A stretch of DNA of 64,000 nt from contig NZ_JAUKWQ010000004.1 of assembly GCF_030504645.1 (NCBI RefSeq), positions 493,026 to 557,025 of the forward strand. The letters are read 5' to 3'. This document shows positions 54,509 through 64,000 of this stretch, piece by piece. Source of the stretch: Rhizobium oryzicola (GTDB taxonomy: Bacteria > Pseudomonadota > Alphaproteobacteria > Rhizobiales > Rhizobiaceae). Each line of letters opens with the position of its first letter. The first letter of the stretch is position 1. The notes under the pieces are model-generated. The model did not search any database, was not told where the DNA came from, and was given only the letters and a program-made list of their open reading frames with translations. The position numbers were made by a program, and so were the translations under genes.

Positions 54509-56044
54509 CTAGCCGCGCAGCGTATCGGGCAGAAGTTCTGCCGGCAGATCCTGGTAGGACACCGGTCGCAGGAACCGCCGGATCGCCATGGTGCCAACAG
54601 AGGTCGTCTTGCTGTCGGATGTGGCCGGGAAGGGGCCGCCATGCACCATTGCCGGGCTCACCTCGACACCGGTTGGCCATCCATTCGCCAGGATGCGGCC
54701 GACCTTGCGCTCCAGCACCGGGATCAGCTTGCGCGTATCTTCGTAGTCCGATGGAGCGACGTGAAGGGTGGCGGTCAATTGCCCTTCGAGCGCCTCGGAT
54801 AATTCAATCATTTGGTCCAGGCTTTGGCATCGCACCAGCACGCTACTCGCACCGAAGACTTCCTCCGCCAGCTTCGGATGATCGCGAAAATAGTCCGCAT
54901 CCACTTCAAAGAACACGGCCGGACTCCGGTTCGGCCCATTTGCCGACTTGCTTTCGGCAACGCGCGTGAGGCCGTCATGTTGCAAAAGGGCTTCCACACC
55001 ACGGTCGAAGGCGGCGTGAATGTTGGGCGTGAGCATCGGTTGCGGCTCGACCTGCCCAAGGGACTGGCTGGCAGCAGCGACAAAGGCGTCGAGATCCGGA
55101 CCTGCCATTGCAAACATCAGTCCGGGATTGGTACAGAACTGGCCGGCTCCCAATGTCAGGGATTCCGTGAACCCGCGGGCAATGCTTTCGGCACGCTCCT
55201 TAAGGGCACCCGGCATCAGGTAGACGGGGTTGATGCTGCTCATCTCCGCATAAACGGGGATGGGCTCCGGCCTCTCGAACGCGATCTTCATCAGGGCCAG
55301 TCCTCCGATCCGCGATCCGGTAAAGCCAACGGCTTTAATTGCCGGATGGCGAACTAGCGCACCACCGGTATCATTCGTTCCATTCAAAAGTGAGTAGACG
55401 CCTTCCGGCAGACCCAGCTCCCGCACGGCTGCCTGGACTGCCTGTCCCACCAGTTCGCCTGTTCCCGGGTGCGCCAAGTGCCCCTTCACGACAACCGGAC
55501 ATCCCGCAGCCAGTGCGGATGCGGTGTCTCCGCCGGCCGCCGAAAAGGCGAGAGGAAAGTTGCTGGAGCCGAACACGGCAACGGGTCCAAGGGCGACTTG
55601 TCGAAGACGAAGATCGGGGCGCCGGAACGGTTGTCTGTCTTCCATGGCAGGCTCGAGACGTACATCCTGCCATTCGCCGGAGCGCACAACCTTTGCAAAC
55701 AGGCGCAGTTGAAAGACAGTGCGTGCGCGTTCCGTCTCGAGGCGCGGCACGGAGAGACCGGTTTCAAAGTGAGCGCGTTCGATCAAGGTGTCGCCAAGCT
55801 CGAGGATATTGCCGGCAATCTTCTCCAGGAAAGCTGCGCGCTCTTCCAGGCCCGTGGCCCGGTAGATGTCAAAGGCTTCTGCCGCGAGGCGACAGGCCTG
55901 GTCCACATCTGCTTCACGCGCCACGACGAAGGCTGGTTCAATTTCCTGCCCGCTTGCGGGATCAACCGCGCGTATGTCACCGTTGGTGCCAACGATCTGT
56001 CCACCAATCAGCAGGCCACCGGTGACTCTTGCTGTCTGTCCCAT
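54509..56044 (-). CDS. Aldehyde dehydrogenase (NADP+), alpha-ketoglutaric semialdehyde dehydrogenase type
   Basis: A 511-residue aldehyde dehydrogenase. The cofactor region reads VFGSSNFPLAFSAAGGDTAS and CPVVVKGHLAHPGTGE, the KGSADH-type pattern. The catalytic Glu is in VYAEMSSINPVY and the nucleophile Cys in GAGQFCTNPGL. This branch oxidises 2,5-dioxopentanoate to 2-oxoglutarate, the end step for hydroxyproline, glucarate/galactarate and arabinose breakdown. AAGGAGAA precedes the ATG at 56044. It is a single leftward gene; the feeding pathway is not adjacent, though the sugar-acid locus at 8.6-19.4 kb could in principle supply it. Confidence 0.9.
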   Translation of the reverse strand: MGQTARVTGGLLIGGQIVGTNGDIRAVDPASGQEIEPAFVVAREADVDQACRLAAEAFDIYRATGLEERAAFLEKIAGNILELGDTLIERAHFETGLSVPRLETERARTVFQLRLFAKVVRSGEWQDVRLEPAMEDRQPFRRPDLRLRQVALGPVAVFGSSNFPLAFSAAGGDTASALAAGCPVVVKGHLAHPGTGELVGQAVQAAVRELGLPEGVYSLLNGTNDTGGALVRHPAIKAVGFTGSRIGGLALMKIAFERPEPIPVYAEMSSINPVYLMPGALKERAESIARGFTESLTLGAGQFCTNPGLMFAMAGPDLDAFVAAASQSLGQVEPQPMLTPNIHAAFDRGVEALLQHDGLTRVAESKSANGPNRSPAVFFEVDADYFRDHPKLAEEVFGASSVLVRCQSLDQMIELSEALEGQLTATLHVAPSDYEDTRKLIPVLERKVGRILANGWPTGVEVSPAMVHGGPFPATSDSKTTSVGTMAIRRFLRPVSYQDLPAELLPDTLRG

Positions 56045-56185
56045 TTCTATTCTCCTTCGATTGCGCACGGGCATGTCATTCTAAGGCTTGTCACCGCCGT
56101 TAGATGGTACAAAACGATCCGAATGCGAGGTTTTCCTGTGTCACCCTTGTAGGTGCAGTGGGTTCTGGCGGGGTCTCAACGCATG

Positions 56186-56213
56186 AAAAAAAAGAGGGCG
56201 CTTGGCGCCCTCT
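56186..56213 (-). terminator. Rho-independent terminator of the chemoreceptor gene
   Basis: On the minus strand AGAGGGCGC, loop CAA, GCGCCCTCT is followed at once by a run of eight T. It lies 41 bases after the chemoreceptor stop codon and is the strongest terminator in the window. Confidence 0.93.
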
Positions 56214-56253
56214 TCCATCTTCGCAGTTATTGTCGTCAGGCCCACGGGTCAAG

Positions 56254-58080
56254 TCAGCCCGTCTGACGGAAATCGTCATCCTCGTCGTCGGAGCCGCCTG
56301 TGGACATGTCGAGGGCAAAGCCCTTCGCACGCGCCTGCTGGGCCGCGACCGAGTGTCCTTGTGCCGGCTTTGGCTTGTTCGCCGTGCTTGCTTTGGCGGC
56401 GGGTCGCTGCGGAGCACGTGCCTGTGCCGAACGTCCTGTAGTCTGTGCGGAGCGGCTACCCGACTGGTCGACACGGAAGAAGGCGATGGAGGCCTGGAGT
56501 TCTTCGGCCTGAGCGGCCAGCTCTTCGGACGTCGCAGACATCTGCTCGGATGCACCGGCATTCTGCTGGGTCACCTTGTCGAGCTGCTGGATCGCCTCGT
56601 TGATCTGTGCCGCGCCGATATCCTGCTCGCGGCAGGCTGCCGAGATTTCCGAGATCAGCTCGGCGGTCTTCTGGATGTCTGGTACGAGCTTGCTCAGCAT
56701 TTCGCCCGCTTCCGTCGCCACCTGGACAGTTTCACCCGACAGTGTGGAGATTTCCGCTGCCGCCGCCTGGCTGCGTTCCGCCAGCTTGCGCACTTCCGAC
56801 GCCACCACCGCAAAACCCTTGCCGTGTTCACCGGCACGGGCTGCTTCCACGGCAGCGTTCAGGGCAAGAAGGTCGGTCTGACGGGCGATTTCCTGAACGA
56901 TGGAGATCTTGTCGGCGATCGTGCGCATCGCACCGACAGCACGCGTGACGGCCTGGCCTGATGCTTCCGCATCACGCGAGGACTGACGGGCGATCTTTTC
57001 CGTCTGAGCGGCGTTATCGGCATTCTGCTTGATGTTGGCCGCCATTTCTTCCATGGCTGCAGAGGCTTCCTCCGCAGCGGAGGCCTGCTCGGTCGCACCT
57101 TGGCTCAGCTGCTCAGAGCTCGCCGACAGTTCCTGGCTGCCGGAGGACACGTTGTCGCCGGCAGAAAGGGCATCGCTCACTACACCGCGCAGGCGTTCGA
57201 CCATGCTCTTCAGCGCGATTCCCAGCGTATCTTTGTCGGAGAGTGGCTTCACGTTAACGGTCAGCTCGCCATTGGCGATTTGATCCGCAACCCTTGCGGT
57301 TTCCCGGAGATTGCCGGTCATAATGCGCACGCTGTCGACTACATCTTTGATTTCGTCGTTGGACTTGATCTCGATGTCCTGGTCGAGGTCGCCAATGGCG
57401 ACGGCGTCGGCAACGGCCTTGACCTTCTTCAGGCCACTATTGATGCCAAGTGCAATCCAAAGGGCAACGAAAACAGACAGCGCAAACATCACGACAAGGC
57501 TGCCAATAAGCAAATTGCGCGAGGCGTCATATTGTTGATTGGTGGCTTCATCCGTTGAGCGAAGATCAGCGGCGATCGCATCGCGAACCGCATTCAAGCT
57601 AGCAAGCATCTCGTTCGCGGTCTTGCGGCCCTCTCCCATGGAAAGTTCACCACCCAGACGATTGCTTTCGTCGGTATTCTGGATCGCATACTGCAACACC
57701 TTATCGTCAGTCTGCTTCCAGATAGCCAACTGCTTGGTGAGTTGGTTAACCTTCTCGACGACCAAAGGGTTCTTGCTGCGTCCGAGCAGCTCAAGAGCCT
57801 GGTCTGCCTGCTGCAGGCTCTTGCGTGCCGTGTCAACGAAAGCCGTGATTTGCTGGGCATCATTGCTGAGAACAGCGTTCTTTTCATCCCGGACTGCGTT
57901 GAGAATTGCCGTCGATAGGTCGGCGGAAATCCTCAGATTTGTCGCCGGTCCCTGAATAATTCCACTGATTGCCGAATTGAGCGATGCTAGGTTCATAATC
58001 GCGACGATGACCGCTGCACTCGACAACATGATAAGAAAGCCGAACGCCAAGGCCAGCTTGAGTTTTATAGTTAGACGCAT
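56254..58080 (-). CDS. Methyl-accepting chemotaxis protein
   Basis: A 608-residue chemoreceptor. TM1 is at about 10-32 ([20 protein letters not shown]), a four-helix-bundle sensor domain follows to about 188, and TM2 is at about 190-212 ([20 protein letters not shown]). A HAMP segment follows with [20 protein letters not shown]. The signalling tip is [20 protein letters not shown], with methylation helices on both sides. The C-terminus is acidic ([10 protein letters not shown]) and has no NWETF-type CheR tether. The start at 58080 begins just before TM1; the longer frame adds no signal. It is a single-gene unit with its own terminator and an AT-rich upstream region. Confidence 0.95.
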   Translation of the reverse strand: MRLTIKLKLALAFGFLIMLSSAAVIVAIMNLASLNSAISGIIQGPATNLRISADLSTAILNAVRDEKNAVLSNDAQQITAFVDTARKSLQQADQALELLGRSKNPLVVEKVNQLTKQLAIWKQTDDKVLQYAIQNTDESNRLGGELSMGEGRKTANEMLASLNAVRDAIAADLRSTDEATNQQYDASRNLLIGSLVVMFALSVFVALWIALGINSGLKKVKAVADAVAIGDLDQDIEIKSNDEIKDVVDSVRIMTGNLRETARVADQIANGELTVNVKPLSDKDTLGIALKSMVERLRGVVSDALSAGDNVSSGSQELSASSEQLSQGATEQASAAEEASAAMEEMAANIKQNADNAAQTEKIARQSSRDAEASGQAVTRAVGAMRTIADKISIVQEIARQTDLLALNAAVEAARAGEHGKGFAVVASEVRKLAERSQAAAAEISTLSGETVQVATEAGEMLSKLVPDIQKTAELISEISAACREQDIGAAQINEAIQQLDKVTQQNAGASEQMSATSEELAAQAEELQASIAFFRVDQSGSRSAQTTGRSAQARAPQRPAAKASTANKPKPAQGHSVAAQQARAKGFALDMSTGGSDDEDDDFRQTG

Positions 58081-58316
58081 TTCAGGACCCCCGCCCGAGA
58101 ACAAGAATTGTGACGGCATCTCTGTATTAGAAATACATCAAATAAGGTAATATAATATGGCTAATAAATTCTTTATTATTTAAGGCAATTTTATGTGTAA
58201 GGTTGTTATTATATTCGTTTTTGCGCATGGTCTAGGTGCCAGTAAGTCGACCCGTGCGGCATGTTTGATCTTCAATTTGCAAATTGAGCAAACCAAGCCG
58301 AGCTAGGCGTCGGATG

Positions 58317-58350
58317 AAAAGGAGGCCAGCTGCGAATCACAGCCGACCTC
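58317..58350 (-). terminator. Probable terminator after dabA
   Basis: On the minus strand GAGGTCGGCTG, 8-base loop, CAGCTGGCCTC form a stem with two weak pairs, followed by CTTTTC. It begins 10 bases after the dabA stop. The remaining 58081-58316 is AT-rich and serves as the chemoreceptor promoter region; no gene was seen in it. Confidence 0.6.
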
Positions 58351-58359
58351 GGTGTTAAG

Positions 58360-60777
58360 TCAACCAGTTCTGCGGCGGTTTTGGGCGTTTTCCTGTTCTC
58401 CCGTTTTTTGCCAAGCCAAGTCACCGTCATAGCGCCAAGCTATCTGCCCGTTCTCGTCCAGCGCAAACAGGTAAAGCCAGCCGTTGTCGAACAGCGTCCG
58501 GATACTCGCATGCCGTCTTAGAATGTCGCTGATCGCTTCCTTGGGGGCCTCCACCGCAACAGTCAGCCGCAGCGGTTCGTGAATGTAGTTTTCTCCATCA
58601 TGCACGGATTGCCACGGCAGGCCGGCGCGCATATTGCCGCCATTGCCTTCCACGACGCCGATGCCGCCGACGACATTGTGCAGCAGCTTGTTGCCAGCGC
58701 CGAAAAGCGACGGGGCAACTGCCGAGCCGAAATATTGCAGGCTGATCCAGCTTGCCACCACGACCGGTGCGGTCAGGATCAGTTCCAGCACCTTGAAGCC
58801 GTCATCCTTCCGCCAGACGTAATCGTGAAGAAACGCCTGACCTTCCAGATTTCGACCGGCCGTCCGGGAGCGGGGCGCGGCAATAAAGGCGCGGCACCCG
58901 GCAAGCCCAAATTCCGGACGGACCTCCGACCAGTCCCGGCTCCGTTCGACGACGGACTGTGCACTCGTCCGTGGCAGCTTCTGCGCCCGTTCCGCACGCG
59001 CCAGCTTGCCTGCACGATCGAGCCAGGACCGGATCATCGCCAGTTCCTCACTCTTTTCGGTCAAGTCGAAATCGGTATCGAACAGCGTCACCTGGTCGGT
59101 TGTCGTATCGTGCAGTGCGCCCAAGAAAACCGTATCTGACGGAATTGCGATGCCCTTGTGGGAAAGCTTCTCACGCACCTCGTGGTCGTTCAACAAAACA
59201 GCTAGCAGCCGGGCGTTTACGTCGCCTGCATATCCACCGCAGGCTCCGCAATGGAGCGCGCTCGCATAGGGGTTGTTGACGACATTGGCGCCATGCCCCG
59301 TCACCAGAACAAACCGCGCGAAGCCCTCGGTCAGCGACATGGCGCGCAGTACAGTTTCCGCTATTATCGCACGCGTGTCGAGATCGAGCACAGAGGCGAA
59401 ACGCGGTGCCGGTGCGTCCGGCTTCTGGCCCGTGCCAAGCTTCAGTCCATCCCGAAGAAGCTTGCCTGCATAGACCGGCCCCATGGCCTCCACAAAGGCA
59501 AAGGAGGAAACGGCAGCCAACTTGAAGCGCCCCCAGGCCCGGATGGCACGTGCCGTGAAGCGTGCCTCGCGGTCTGCTTCGCTATCCTTCTCCACTTCGC
59601 TGCAGGAAAAGACCGAGGGTTTGAGAAGAACCGGCAGCCTGTTTTCGCTGACATCCGAGGCAAAGCCCTTATGGCTGGCGCCGAGGCCAAAGAACCCGGC
59701 AAAGCCCAGCGTGCGAATGCCGGGATCGATGCTCTCCAGGGCCCGCCGGAAAACTTCCGAACGAACGTCGATGCAAAAGGCCGCCTGAAGTGTAGGTCTG
59801 ATTTCTGCTATCCTGTCCATACCGGGTTTTGCCAGAACGGCGGCGAGCCGTCTTTGGGCAGCGCGTTCCGCCGCTACCTGCAACACGCCGTCCATCAATA
59901 TCTCATCACCGATTGACAGCGGGCTTGCGTGCGTACGCCTCACATTCCGCCAGCCTTGCGCGATTTCTGGCTCATATTGCCCATAGAGCGCCTCCTCGAA
60001 GACAAGCCTGATGGCAAGCAAGCCAAGCGCGGTCTCGTCGGCGCCGCCTTGCAACTCGGCATTCCACTGGAGATGCCGGGCATATTGTGCCCATCCGCCA
60101 AGGCTCAACAGCAACTGGTGGAAATAGGTGCCGGGCTCCGAGCCCAGACCCAACCGTACAGCTGCCCGCTCGATGAGCCCTTGCGCGGTTTCGGGCGTGC
60201 TGGCCACATGAAGTCCAAAGCCCTTCAAGCCCAGGATCTCAGGCGTCAGGTCGTGCGTGGCAAAGGCGCGCCATGCGGCATAGATGCCATTGTGGCGGGA
60301 GGCCGCCCACAGCGCCTGACCCTGGTCGAAGAAGCCAGCCGCAAATGTGCCGATACGGTCGGTAACAAGCCCGCGCCAATCCTTCTCTGAAATATCCGCT
60401 GCCAGATCGACTATGGTTGGAAGCGCCTGTGGTTGTTGCGGTTCGATGGAGGCGGCTTTTTTCAACGCGTCGATATTCATCCGACTGCTGAGCGGGCTGG
60501 TTTGCAATGCCTCTGCAAGATCCAGGTCGGATATATCGCCAGCGGCGATCTTTTCCGCATAATGCCGCCGCGGCAAGGCAAGCCGAACGCCGCCGATCCG
60601 CGCCAGCAGGGCAGCGGTCTGCTCCATCGTCTCGCCCGTCTGGCCCAGAAAGGGATTGACGGCGACTGTGGCCATCAGAGGCCAGGCGGGTGGAATGGCC
60701 CGGACAGCCTGTTCTGCGGCCTTCGCCAACGCCTCACCGTGGAGGCTGTCGATTGCATGGTTCTCGTTCATGTACAT
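58360..60777 (-). CDS. dabA: DabA, inorganic carbon transport/carbonic-anhydrase-like subunit (DUF2309)
   Basis: An 805-residue DUF2309 protein, the beta-carbonic-anhydrase-like half of the DAB bicarbonate/CO2 accumulation system. The four expected zinc-site residues are all in place: Cys335 and Asp337 in [10 protein letters not shown], His495 in [12 protein letters not shown] and Cys510 in [12 protein letters not shown]. The Cys-x-Asp spacing and the 15-residue gap to the last Cys match the characterised Halothiobacillus protein as remembered. The ATG at 60777 overlaps the dabB stop as TGATG, with AAGGA upstream, showing coupling; ATG at 60771 is an alternative. The N-terminus [20 protein letters not shown] is also typical. 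It should convert CO2 to bicarbonate at the inner membrane, driven by DabB. Confidence 0.94.
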   Translation of the reverse strand: MYMNENHAIDSLHGEALAKAAEQAVRAIPPAWPLMATVAVNPFLGQTGETMEQTAALLARIGGVRLALPRRHYAEKIAAGDISDLDLAEALQTSPLSSRMNIDALKKAASIEPQQPQALPTIVDLAADISEKDWRGLVTDRIGTFAAGFFDQGQALWAASRHNGIYAAWRAFATHDLTPEILGLKGFGLHVASTPETAQGLIERAAVRLGLGSEPGTYFHQLLLSLGGWAQYARHLQWNAELQGGADETALGLLAIRLVFEEALYGQYEPEIAQGWRNVRRTHASPLSIGDEILMDGVLQVAAERAAQRRLAAVLAKPGMDRIAEIRPTLQAAFCIDVRSEVFRRALESIDPGIRTLGFAGFFGLGASHKGFASDVSENRLPVLLKPSVFSCSEVEKDSEADREARFTARAIRAWGRFKLAAVSSFAFVEAMGPVYAGKLLRDGLKLGTGQKPDAPAPRFASVLDLDTRAIIAETVLRAMSLTEGFARFVLVTGHGANVVNNPYASALHCGACGGYAGDVNARLLAVLLNDHEVREKLSHKGIAIPSDTVFLGALHDTTTDQVTLFDTDFDLTEKSEELAMIRSWLDRAGKLARAERAQKLPRTSAQSVVERSRDWSEVRPEFGLAGCRAFIAAPRSRTAGRNLEGQAFLHDYVWRKDDGFKVLELILTAPVVVASWISLQYFGSAVAPSLFGAGNKLLHNVVGGIGVVEGNGGNMRAGLPWQSVHDGENYIHEPLRLTVAVEAPKEAISDILRRHASIRTLFDNGWLYLFALDENGQIAWRYDGDLAWQKTGEQENAQNRRRTG

Positions 60778-62366
60778 CAATCCTTGGCTTTGCCGGTTGC
60801 GGGGGTCGAGATTGCAGAGTAGGGCAGGGTCCAGCCGCCTAGCAGCCGGTCGAAGAGGGCGTTGACATACAGCCCGTTGGAAAGGTGAACGCGCAGTCCC
60901 GCTGCGGCCGGGTGATAGGCCCAGAGCGGAAACAGCGCTTGGGCAACAGCCACGGCTCCAAATGTGATGACCCCCAGAACCATCAGCGTCCATTCCAGCG
61001 GTCCGGGCTGCGGTGTCGCCGGCAGTGTGCCATGCATAAGCGTTTCCGCACCGTGTTGAAGGGCGAAGTAGGCTGTTGCCGCGGAGATTGAATAAAGCGA
61101 CGTCCGCCAGGTCAGGGCCCAGGGCGCGGCGTCTGCCAGGCCTTGGGCAATCAGATAGGCAACACCGAAGATCAGGATAGCACCGAGGGCCAATGCTTGA
61201 GGCGGTTTCTCGCTAAAGCCGAACAACAGGCCGATGACGGCGTAGATGGTGAGCGCCAGCAGGAAGGCTCGGCCAACTGCCCAGCCATCCGGGATCGCCA
61301 CGGGACCGGGCCTGCGAATGGACGCCACTGTCTCGATGGCGGTCCCAGAGGACAGAAAAGCATGCGCTTTGTAGAGCGAATGGGCGACGATATGCAGAAG
61401 CGCGATCGGGAAGAGCGCCAGCCCGCATTGCAGGATCATGAAGCCCATTTGCGCGACGGTGGACCAGGCGAGCGAGGTCTTGACCGCCGGCTGTGTCAGC
61501 ATGACAAGACTACCGAAAAGGGCCGTAAAGCCGCCGACCATCACCAGCACGGCCAGCACAACAGGCGCCTGCAGCATCACATCCGCAAAGCGGATCAGGA
61601 GAAAGCCGCCTGCGTTGACGACGCCCGCATGCAGAAGGGCTGAGACCGGCGTCGGTGTTTCCATCACTTCCGTTAGCCAGCCTTGGCTAGGGAACTGTGC
61701 GGATTTGAGCAGAGCGGATAAAGCCAGCAGGCCTGCCGCCAGGACTTTCCAGTGGGTCACCGGAGCCACCTGCACAGCCTGCAAAATGGACGTAATGTCT
61801 CCCGTCCCAAAGGATAGCCCGAGGCAGAGGAATGCGCCGACCAGTGCTGCATCGCCGATGCGTGATATGATAAACTTCTTGCGGGCCGCTCGTTGCGCGG
61901 CAACCCGCTGCGGATAGAACAACAGGAGTCTATGAAGCAGCAGGCTGGAGGCGACCCAACCGGCCCAGAACTGGAACAGCGTGCCGGCCTGTACCAGCAG
62001 CAGCACCGCGGCAAGCGTTGCTGTCATCCACCCCGTGAACGGCCCCTGCCGCTCTTCACCATCCAGGAATGTCCCCGCATACCGCAGCACGACCCAGCCG
62101 ATGAAGGACACGAGGCTGAGCATGACGAGGCTGACAAGATCGAGCCGCGATGAAAAGCTCAGCAAGCCAAAGCCGAGGGACGGACTGGTAGCCGCACCCT
62201 CTTGAAAGAGCACGATACCGCAACCGATCGAAACAAGGATCGAACCCAGCGCTGCGATCTCGGCTGTTCGTACAGCGGCGCGCGGGCGCAAACCCGGTGA
62301 CAGAAATGCAATGACGGATGCGAATCCGAGAAACAAAGGTGATAGAAAGGGAAGGGCGTGCAACAC
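60777..62366 (-). CDS. dabB: DabB, NuoL/MrpA-like proton-conducting membrane subunit
   Basis: A 529-residue polytopic membrane protein of the proton-conducting antiporter-like (NuoL/ND5) family. [56 protein letters not shown] and [19 protein letters not shown] are the family core. It is shorter than NuoL, as expected for DabB, and no other nuo genes are near, which excludes complex I. It starts with GTG at 62366, with GGAG 7 bases upstream. It is first in the dabB-dabA operon and divergent from the LysR gene. Confidence 0.93.
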   Translation of the reverse strand: MLHALPFLSPLFLGFASVIAFLSPGLRPRAAVRTAEIAALGSILVSIGCGIVLFQEGAATSPSLGFGLLSFSSRLDLVSLVMLSLVSFIGWVVLRYAGTFLDGEERQGPFTGWMTATLAAVLLLVQAGTLFQFWAGWVASSLLLHRLLLFYPQRVAAQRAARKKFIISRIGDAALVGAFLCLGLSFGTGDITSILQAVQVAPVTHWKVLAAGLLALSALLKSAQFPSQGWLTEVMETPTPVSALLHAGVVNAGGFLLIRFADVMLQAPVVLAVLVMVGGFTALFGSLVMLTQPAVKTSLAWSTVAQMGFMILQCGLALFPIALLHIVAHSLYKAHAFLSSGTAIETVASIRRPGPVAIPDGWAVGRAFLLALTIYAVIGLLFGFSEKPPQALALGAILIFGVAYLIAQGLADAAPWALTWRTSLYSISAATAYFALQHGAETLMHGTLPATPQPGPLEWTLMVLGVITFGAVAVAQALFPLWAYHPAAAGLRVHLSNGLYVNALFDRLLGGWTLPYSAISTPATGKAKD

Positions 62367-62462
62367 GGGCTATCTCCGGCCTGGCGCCGCATATGATGCG
62401 GCTGACAGCCCGGTGTTACCAAGAGGCGGTTCCCAATAAAAATTCATTGTTTCTGGCTTTAC

Positions 62463-62479
62463 GTTCTATAAAATAGAAC
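62463..62479. promoter_or_regulatory. LysR-type operator in the dabB/lysR divergent promoter
   Basis: GTTCTATAAAATAGAAC has perfect 7-bp arms with a 3-base spacer and includes a T-N11-A pattern. It ends one base before the LysR start codon at 62481, so the regulator would block its own gene, and it is 97 bases from the dabB start. Confidence 0.6.
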
Positions 62480-62480
62480 C

Positions 62481-63377
62481 ATGCCGGATCTGAACTATCA
62501 CCACCTGCGATATTTTCGCGCCGTCGCCCATGACGGAAACCTCACTCGAACCGCCGAGCGGCTGAACCTTTCCCAGTCGGCTTTGTCCATCCAGATCAAG
62601 CAGCTCGAAGAGCGGCTCGGGCATCCCCTTTTCGAGCGCCGTGGCAGGCAGCTCTATCTGACTGAAGCCGGGCGGATAGCGCTTGATCACGCGGATACGA
62701 TCTTTTCTGCAGGCGAGGAATTGATCGAGACGTTGAAGGAGACCGGCCGCACCCGCCGCGCGATACGGCTCGGCGCTCTGGCCACGCTCTCGCGCAACTT
62801 CCAGATGGAGTTCCTGCGGCCGATCCTCGGGCGTCCCGATGTGGATATGATCCTGAGGTCCGGAAGCACCAGCGAGTTGCTGGGGGCGCTGGAGACATTG
62901 AACCTGGATATCGTGCTGCTCAACCAGGCGCCGATGGCTGATGCCGTCACGCCCTTCATTGCCCAGCATGTCTATCAGCAGCGCGTCAGCCTCGTCGGCA
63001 AACCATCCTACGCCACTCTCGGAACGACACTCGCAGATCTTCTCTGTGCGCATCCGGTCATCCTGCCGACGCTGGAAAGTGGCGTGCGCTCCCAGTTTGA
63101 AGCGCTTGTCGCGCGGCTTGGCATAACGCCGCAGATCGCCGCCGAAGTGGATGACATGGCGATGATGCGTCTTTTGGCGCGGGAAGGGGCGGGGCTCGCC
63201 GTTCTTCCTCCCATCGTCGTGAAAGGGGAATTGGAGGCCGGTGCTCTCGTGGAATTCGATGCCCTTCCGGGTATGGTGGAGTCCTTCTATGCGGTCACGG
63301 TGAAGCGACGCTTCCCCAATCCGCTGATCCGCCCTTTGCTGGAAGCGACTGTGAATAGCGAGATGATGGTCGTTTAA
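62481..63377 (+). CDS. LysR family transcriptional regulator, probable DAB operon regulator
   Basis: A 298-residue LysR-type regulator. The HTH reads LNYHHLRYFRAVAHDGNLTR and LNLSQSALSIQIKQLEERLG, then LFERRGRQLYLTEAG. The effector domain shows IRLGALATLSRNFQMEFLRP and LLAREGAGLAVLPPIVV. It is divergent from dabB, and by analogy with LysR-type control of carbon-concentrating genes it may sense inorganic carbon status; this is inferred. No ribosome-binding site precedes the ATG, because the operator palindrome ends one base before it, so translation may be leaderless or weak. Confidence 0.88.
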   Translation: MPDLNYHHLRYFRAVAHDGNLTRTAERLNLSQSALSIQIKQLEERLGHPLFERRGRQLYLTEAGRIALDHADTIFSAGEELIETLKETGRTRRAIRLGALATLSRNFQMEFLRPILGRPDVDMILRSGSTSELLGALETLNLDIVLLNQAPMADAVTPFIAQHVYQQRVSLVGKPSYATLGTTLADLLCAHPVILPTLESGVRSQFEALVARLGITPQIAAEVDDMAMMRLLAREGAGLAVLPPIVVKGELEAGALVEFDALPGMVESFYAVTVKRRFPNPLIRPLLEATVNSEMMVV

Positions 63378-63469
63378 GCGTCCACAGCGCCACCCGAAGC
63401 GAGGCGAATCACAAAGCGCAATGATAACAGTGACTTGTGAAATTTCTTACACCTCCGGAAAATTCCTTG

Positions 63470-63498
63470 TTGACGCCTCCGGGGTCGGGGCGTATAAG
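63470..63498 (+). promoter_or_regulatory. rRNA operon promoter
   Basis: TTGACG at 63470-63475 and TATAAG at 63493-63498 are separated by exactly 17 bases, a strong vegetative promoter. A GC-rich stretch (GGGTCACTG) follows, fitting a stringent discriminator. It is about 425 bases upstream of the 16S gene, typical for rhizobial rrn leaders. Confidence 0.85.
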
Positions 63499-63922
63499 CC
63501 GGGTCACTGACGAGGGCGGCGGCGCTGCTGGCGACGAAGTTCTTCGTTCTAGTGAAATCTCTGGAAATTGGCTGAATGCTGATTGGTGGGCCGGGTTACG
63601 GTTTGGCTCTGAGGGGTTTTTTGACTGCGGGTTTTGGCTTTGTGGTCTGTTTTTTGACAATTGAAGATTTGAAGAAAGAGAAACGTGGTCGGCGGCGTTT
63701 TGCGGGAAAGCGAATAGCTTTTCTGGAATACGATTAGAGACGGTCACGTTTTGGAATGAGAACACCCTGTTTTCTTGGGTTTGACTACCTTTCGCCACTC
63801 CTTTGGGGTGACGGGAGATCAAACCTGGCCATACGGAAAGCTTTCGAAGCTGCCGTGTTGGTTTGGAAACAGCAGTGAGTTCTCGTCGATTCAGAACAAG
63901 TGATTAGTCTAGATTGAATTCT
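63499..63922 (+). other. rRNA operon leader
   Basis: A 424-base untranslated leader. It contains TTTTTTGACAATTGAAGA at about 63650-63667, in the position where rhizobial leaders carry boxA-like antitermination sequence. No ORF with family resemblance and no tRNA was seen here. The stretch 63378-63469 before the promoter holds only the end of the LysR unit. Confidence 0.6.
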
Positions 63923-64000
63923 CAACTTGAGAGTTTGATCCTGGCTCAGAACGAACGCTGGCGGCAGGCTTAACACATGCAAGTCGAACGCCCCGCAAGG
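63923..64000 (+). rRNA. rrs: 16S ribosomal RNA, 5' end (partial)
   Basis: The sequence from 63923 contains AGAGTTTGATCCTGGCTCAG and continues AACGCTGGCGGCAGGCTTAA, then CATGCAAGTCGAACGCCCCG. This is the universal 16S start with the alphaproteobacterial, Rhizobiaceae-like form. The gene continues beyond the window. The exact mature 5' end is uncertain by a few bases. Confidence 0.97.

Noticed and set aside
60778..60993. Longer DabA N-terminus
   Set aside because: It would lie entirely inside dabB in another frame; the TGATG overlap and AAGGA at 60777 give a better start.
60777..62366. Complex I subunit NuoL
   Set aside because: No other nuo gene is adjacent, the protein is shorter than NuoL and it is coupled to a DUF2309 DabA gene.
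63437..63664. 75-codon frame over the rRNA promoter and leader
   Set aside because: It overlaps the -35/-10 promoter, has no family resemblance and lies in untranslated leader.
1..64000. CRISPR arrays, prophage, integrons, tRNA genes, complete insertion sequences
   Set aside because: No spaced direct-repeat array, phage structural gene, integrase, transposase or tRNA cloverleaf was recognised when reading both strands.

Overview
The window reads as a chromosomal segment of a Rhizobiaceae alphaproteobacterium (Rhizobium/Agrobacterium type). The evidence is the start of a 16S rRNA gene at the right edge with the typical opening of that family, high GC, intergenic mosaic repeats of the rhizobial kind, and a gene style dominated by ABC transporters, FCD-type GntR regulators and catabolic operons. 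No phage, plasmid, CRISPR or transposase gene was seen. The only mobile-looking item is a 275-bp MITE-like element at 6226-6500.

Layout. (1) 1-8517: an amino-sugar-type cluster with an NTF2-like protein (cut by the edge), a RidA protein, a MurR/RpiR regulator, an SDR, a cytoplasmic GH20 hexosaminidase, an M81 (MlrC) hydrolase, an MFS exporter and CutC. (2) 8603-19417: a sugar-acid locus. An enolase-superfamily dehydratase and an Opp-type ABC transporter read leftwards. A FadR-type regulator, an SMP-30 lactonase, a DapA-family aldolase/dehydratase and a P-loop kinase read rightwards. (3) 19426-21970: an Lrp regulator with arginase and ornithine cyclodeaminase. (4) 21977-30598: a complete histidine utilisation (hut) set using the HutF + HutG route, with a HutC operator in the divergent promoter and a truncated glpK remnant at the distal end. 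(5) 30599-34738: gamma-glutamyltransferase, GntR, NTF2-like protein and a cytosine-deaminase-like amidohydrolase. The two divergent promoters here share an AAAGTG-N4-CA(C/A)TTT palindrome, so the four genes look like one small undescribed regulon. (6) 34732-43983: aldose 1-epimerase, an aldo/keto reductase fused to a RidA domain, a LivFGHM transporter with its binding protein, a GntR regulator, a TIGR04076 protein and a second, paralogous aldo/keto reductase. (7) 44172-47375: a cobalamin riboswitch with a short ORF, then a BtuFCD-like ABC importer. (8) 47376-58080: a YdeP/FdhF-like molybdoenzyme, an MscS channel, MmgE/PrpD with LysR, a ketoglutarate-semialdehyde-type dehydrogenase and a chemoreceptor. 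(9) 58360-63377: a DabA/DabB inorganic-carbon uptake operon with a divergent LysR gene. (10) 63470-64000: the rRNA promoter, leader and 16S start.

The genes mostly form self-contained catabolic units: one transporter, one regulator, and enzymes packed with 4-base ATGA overlaps. The most novel-looking units are the AKR-RidA/Liv locus, whose fused RidA domain has lost the catalytic Arg, and the GGT/GntR/amidohydrolase regulon defined by its repeated operator. The DAB operon keeps all four expected zinc-site residues. All coordinates, motifs and repeats were read from the sequence by eye; family assignments rest on recognised motifs, not on database searches.
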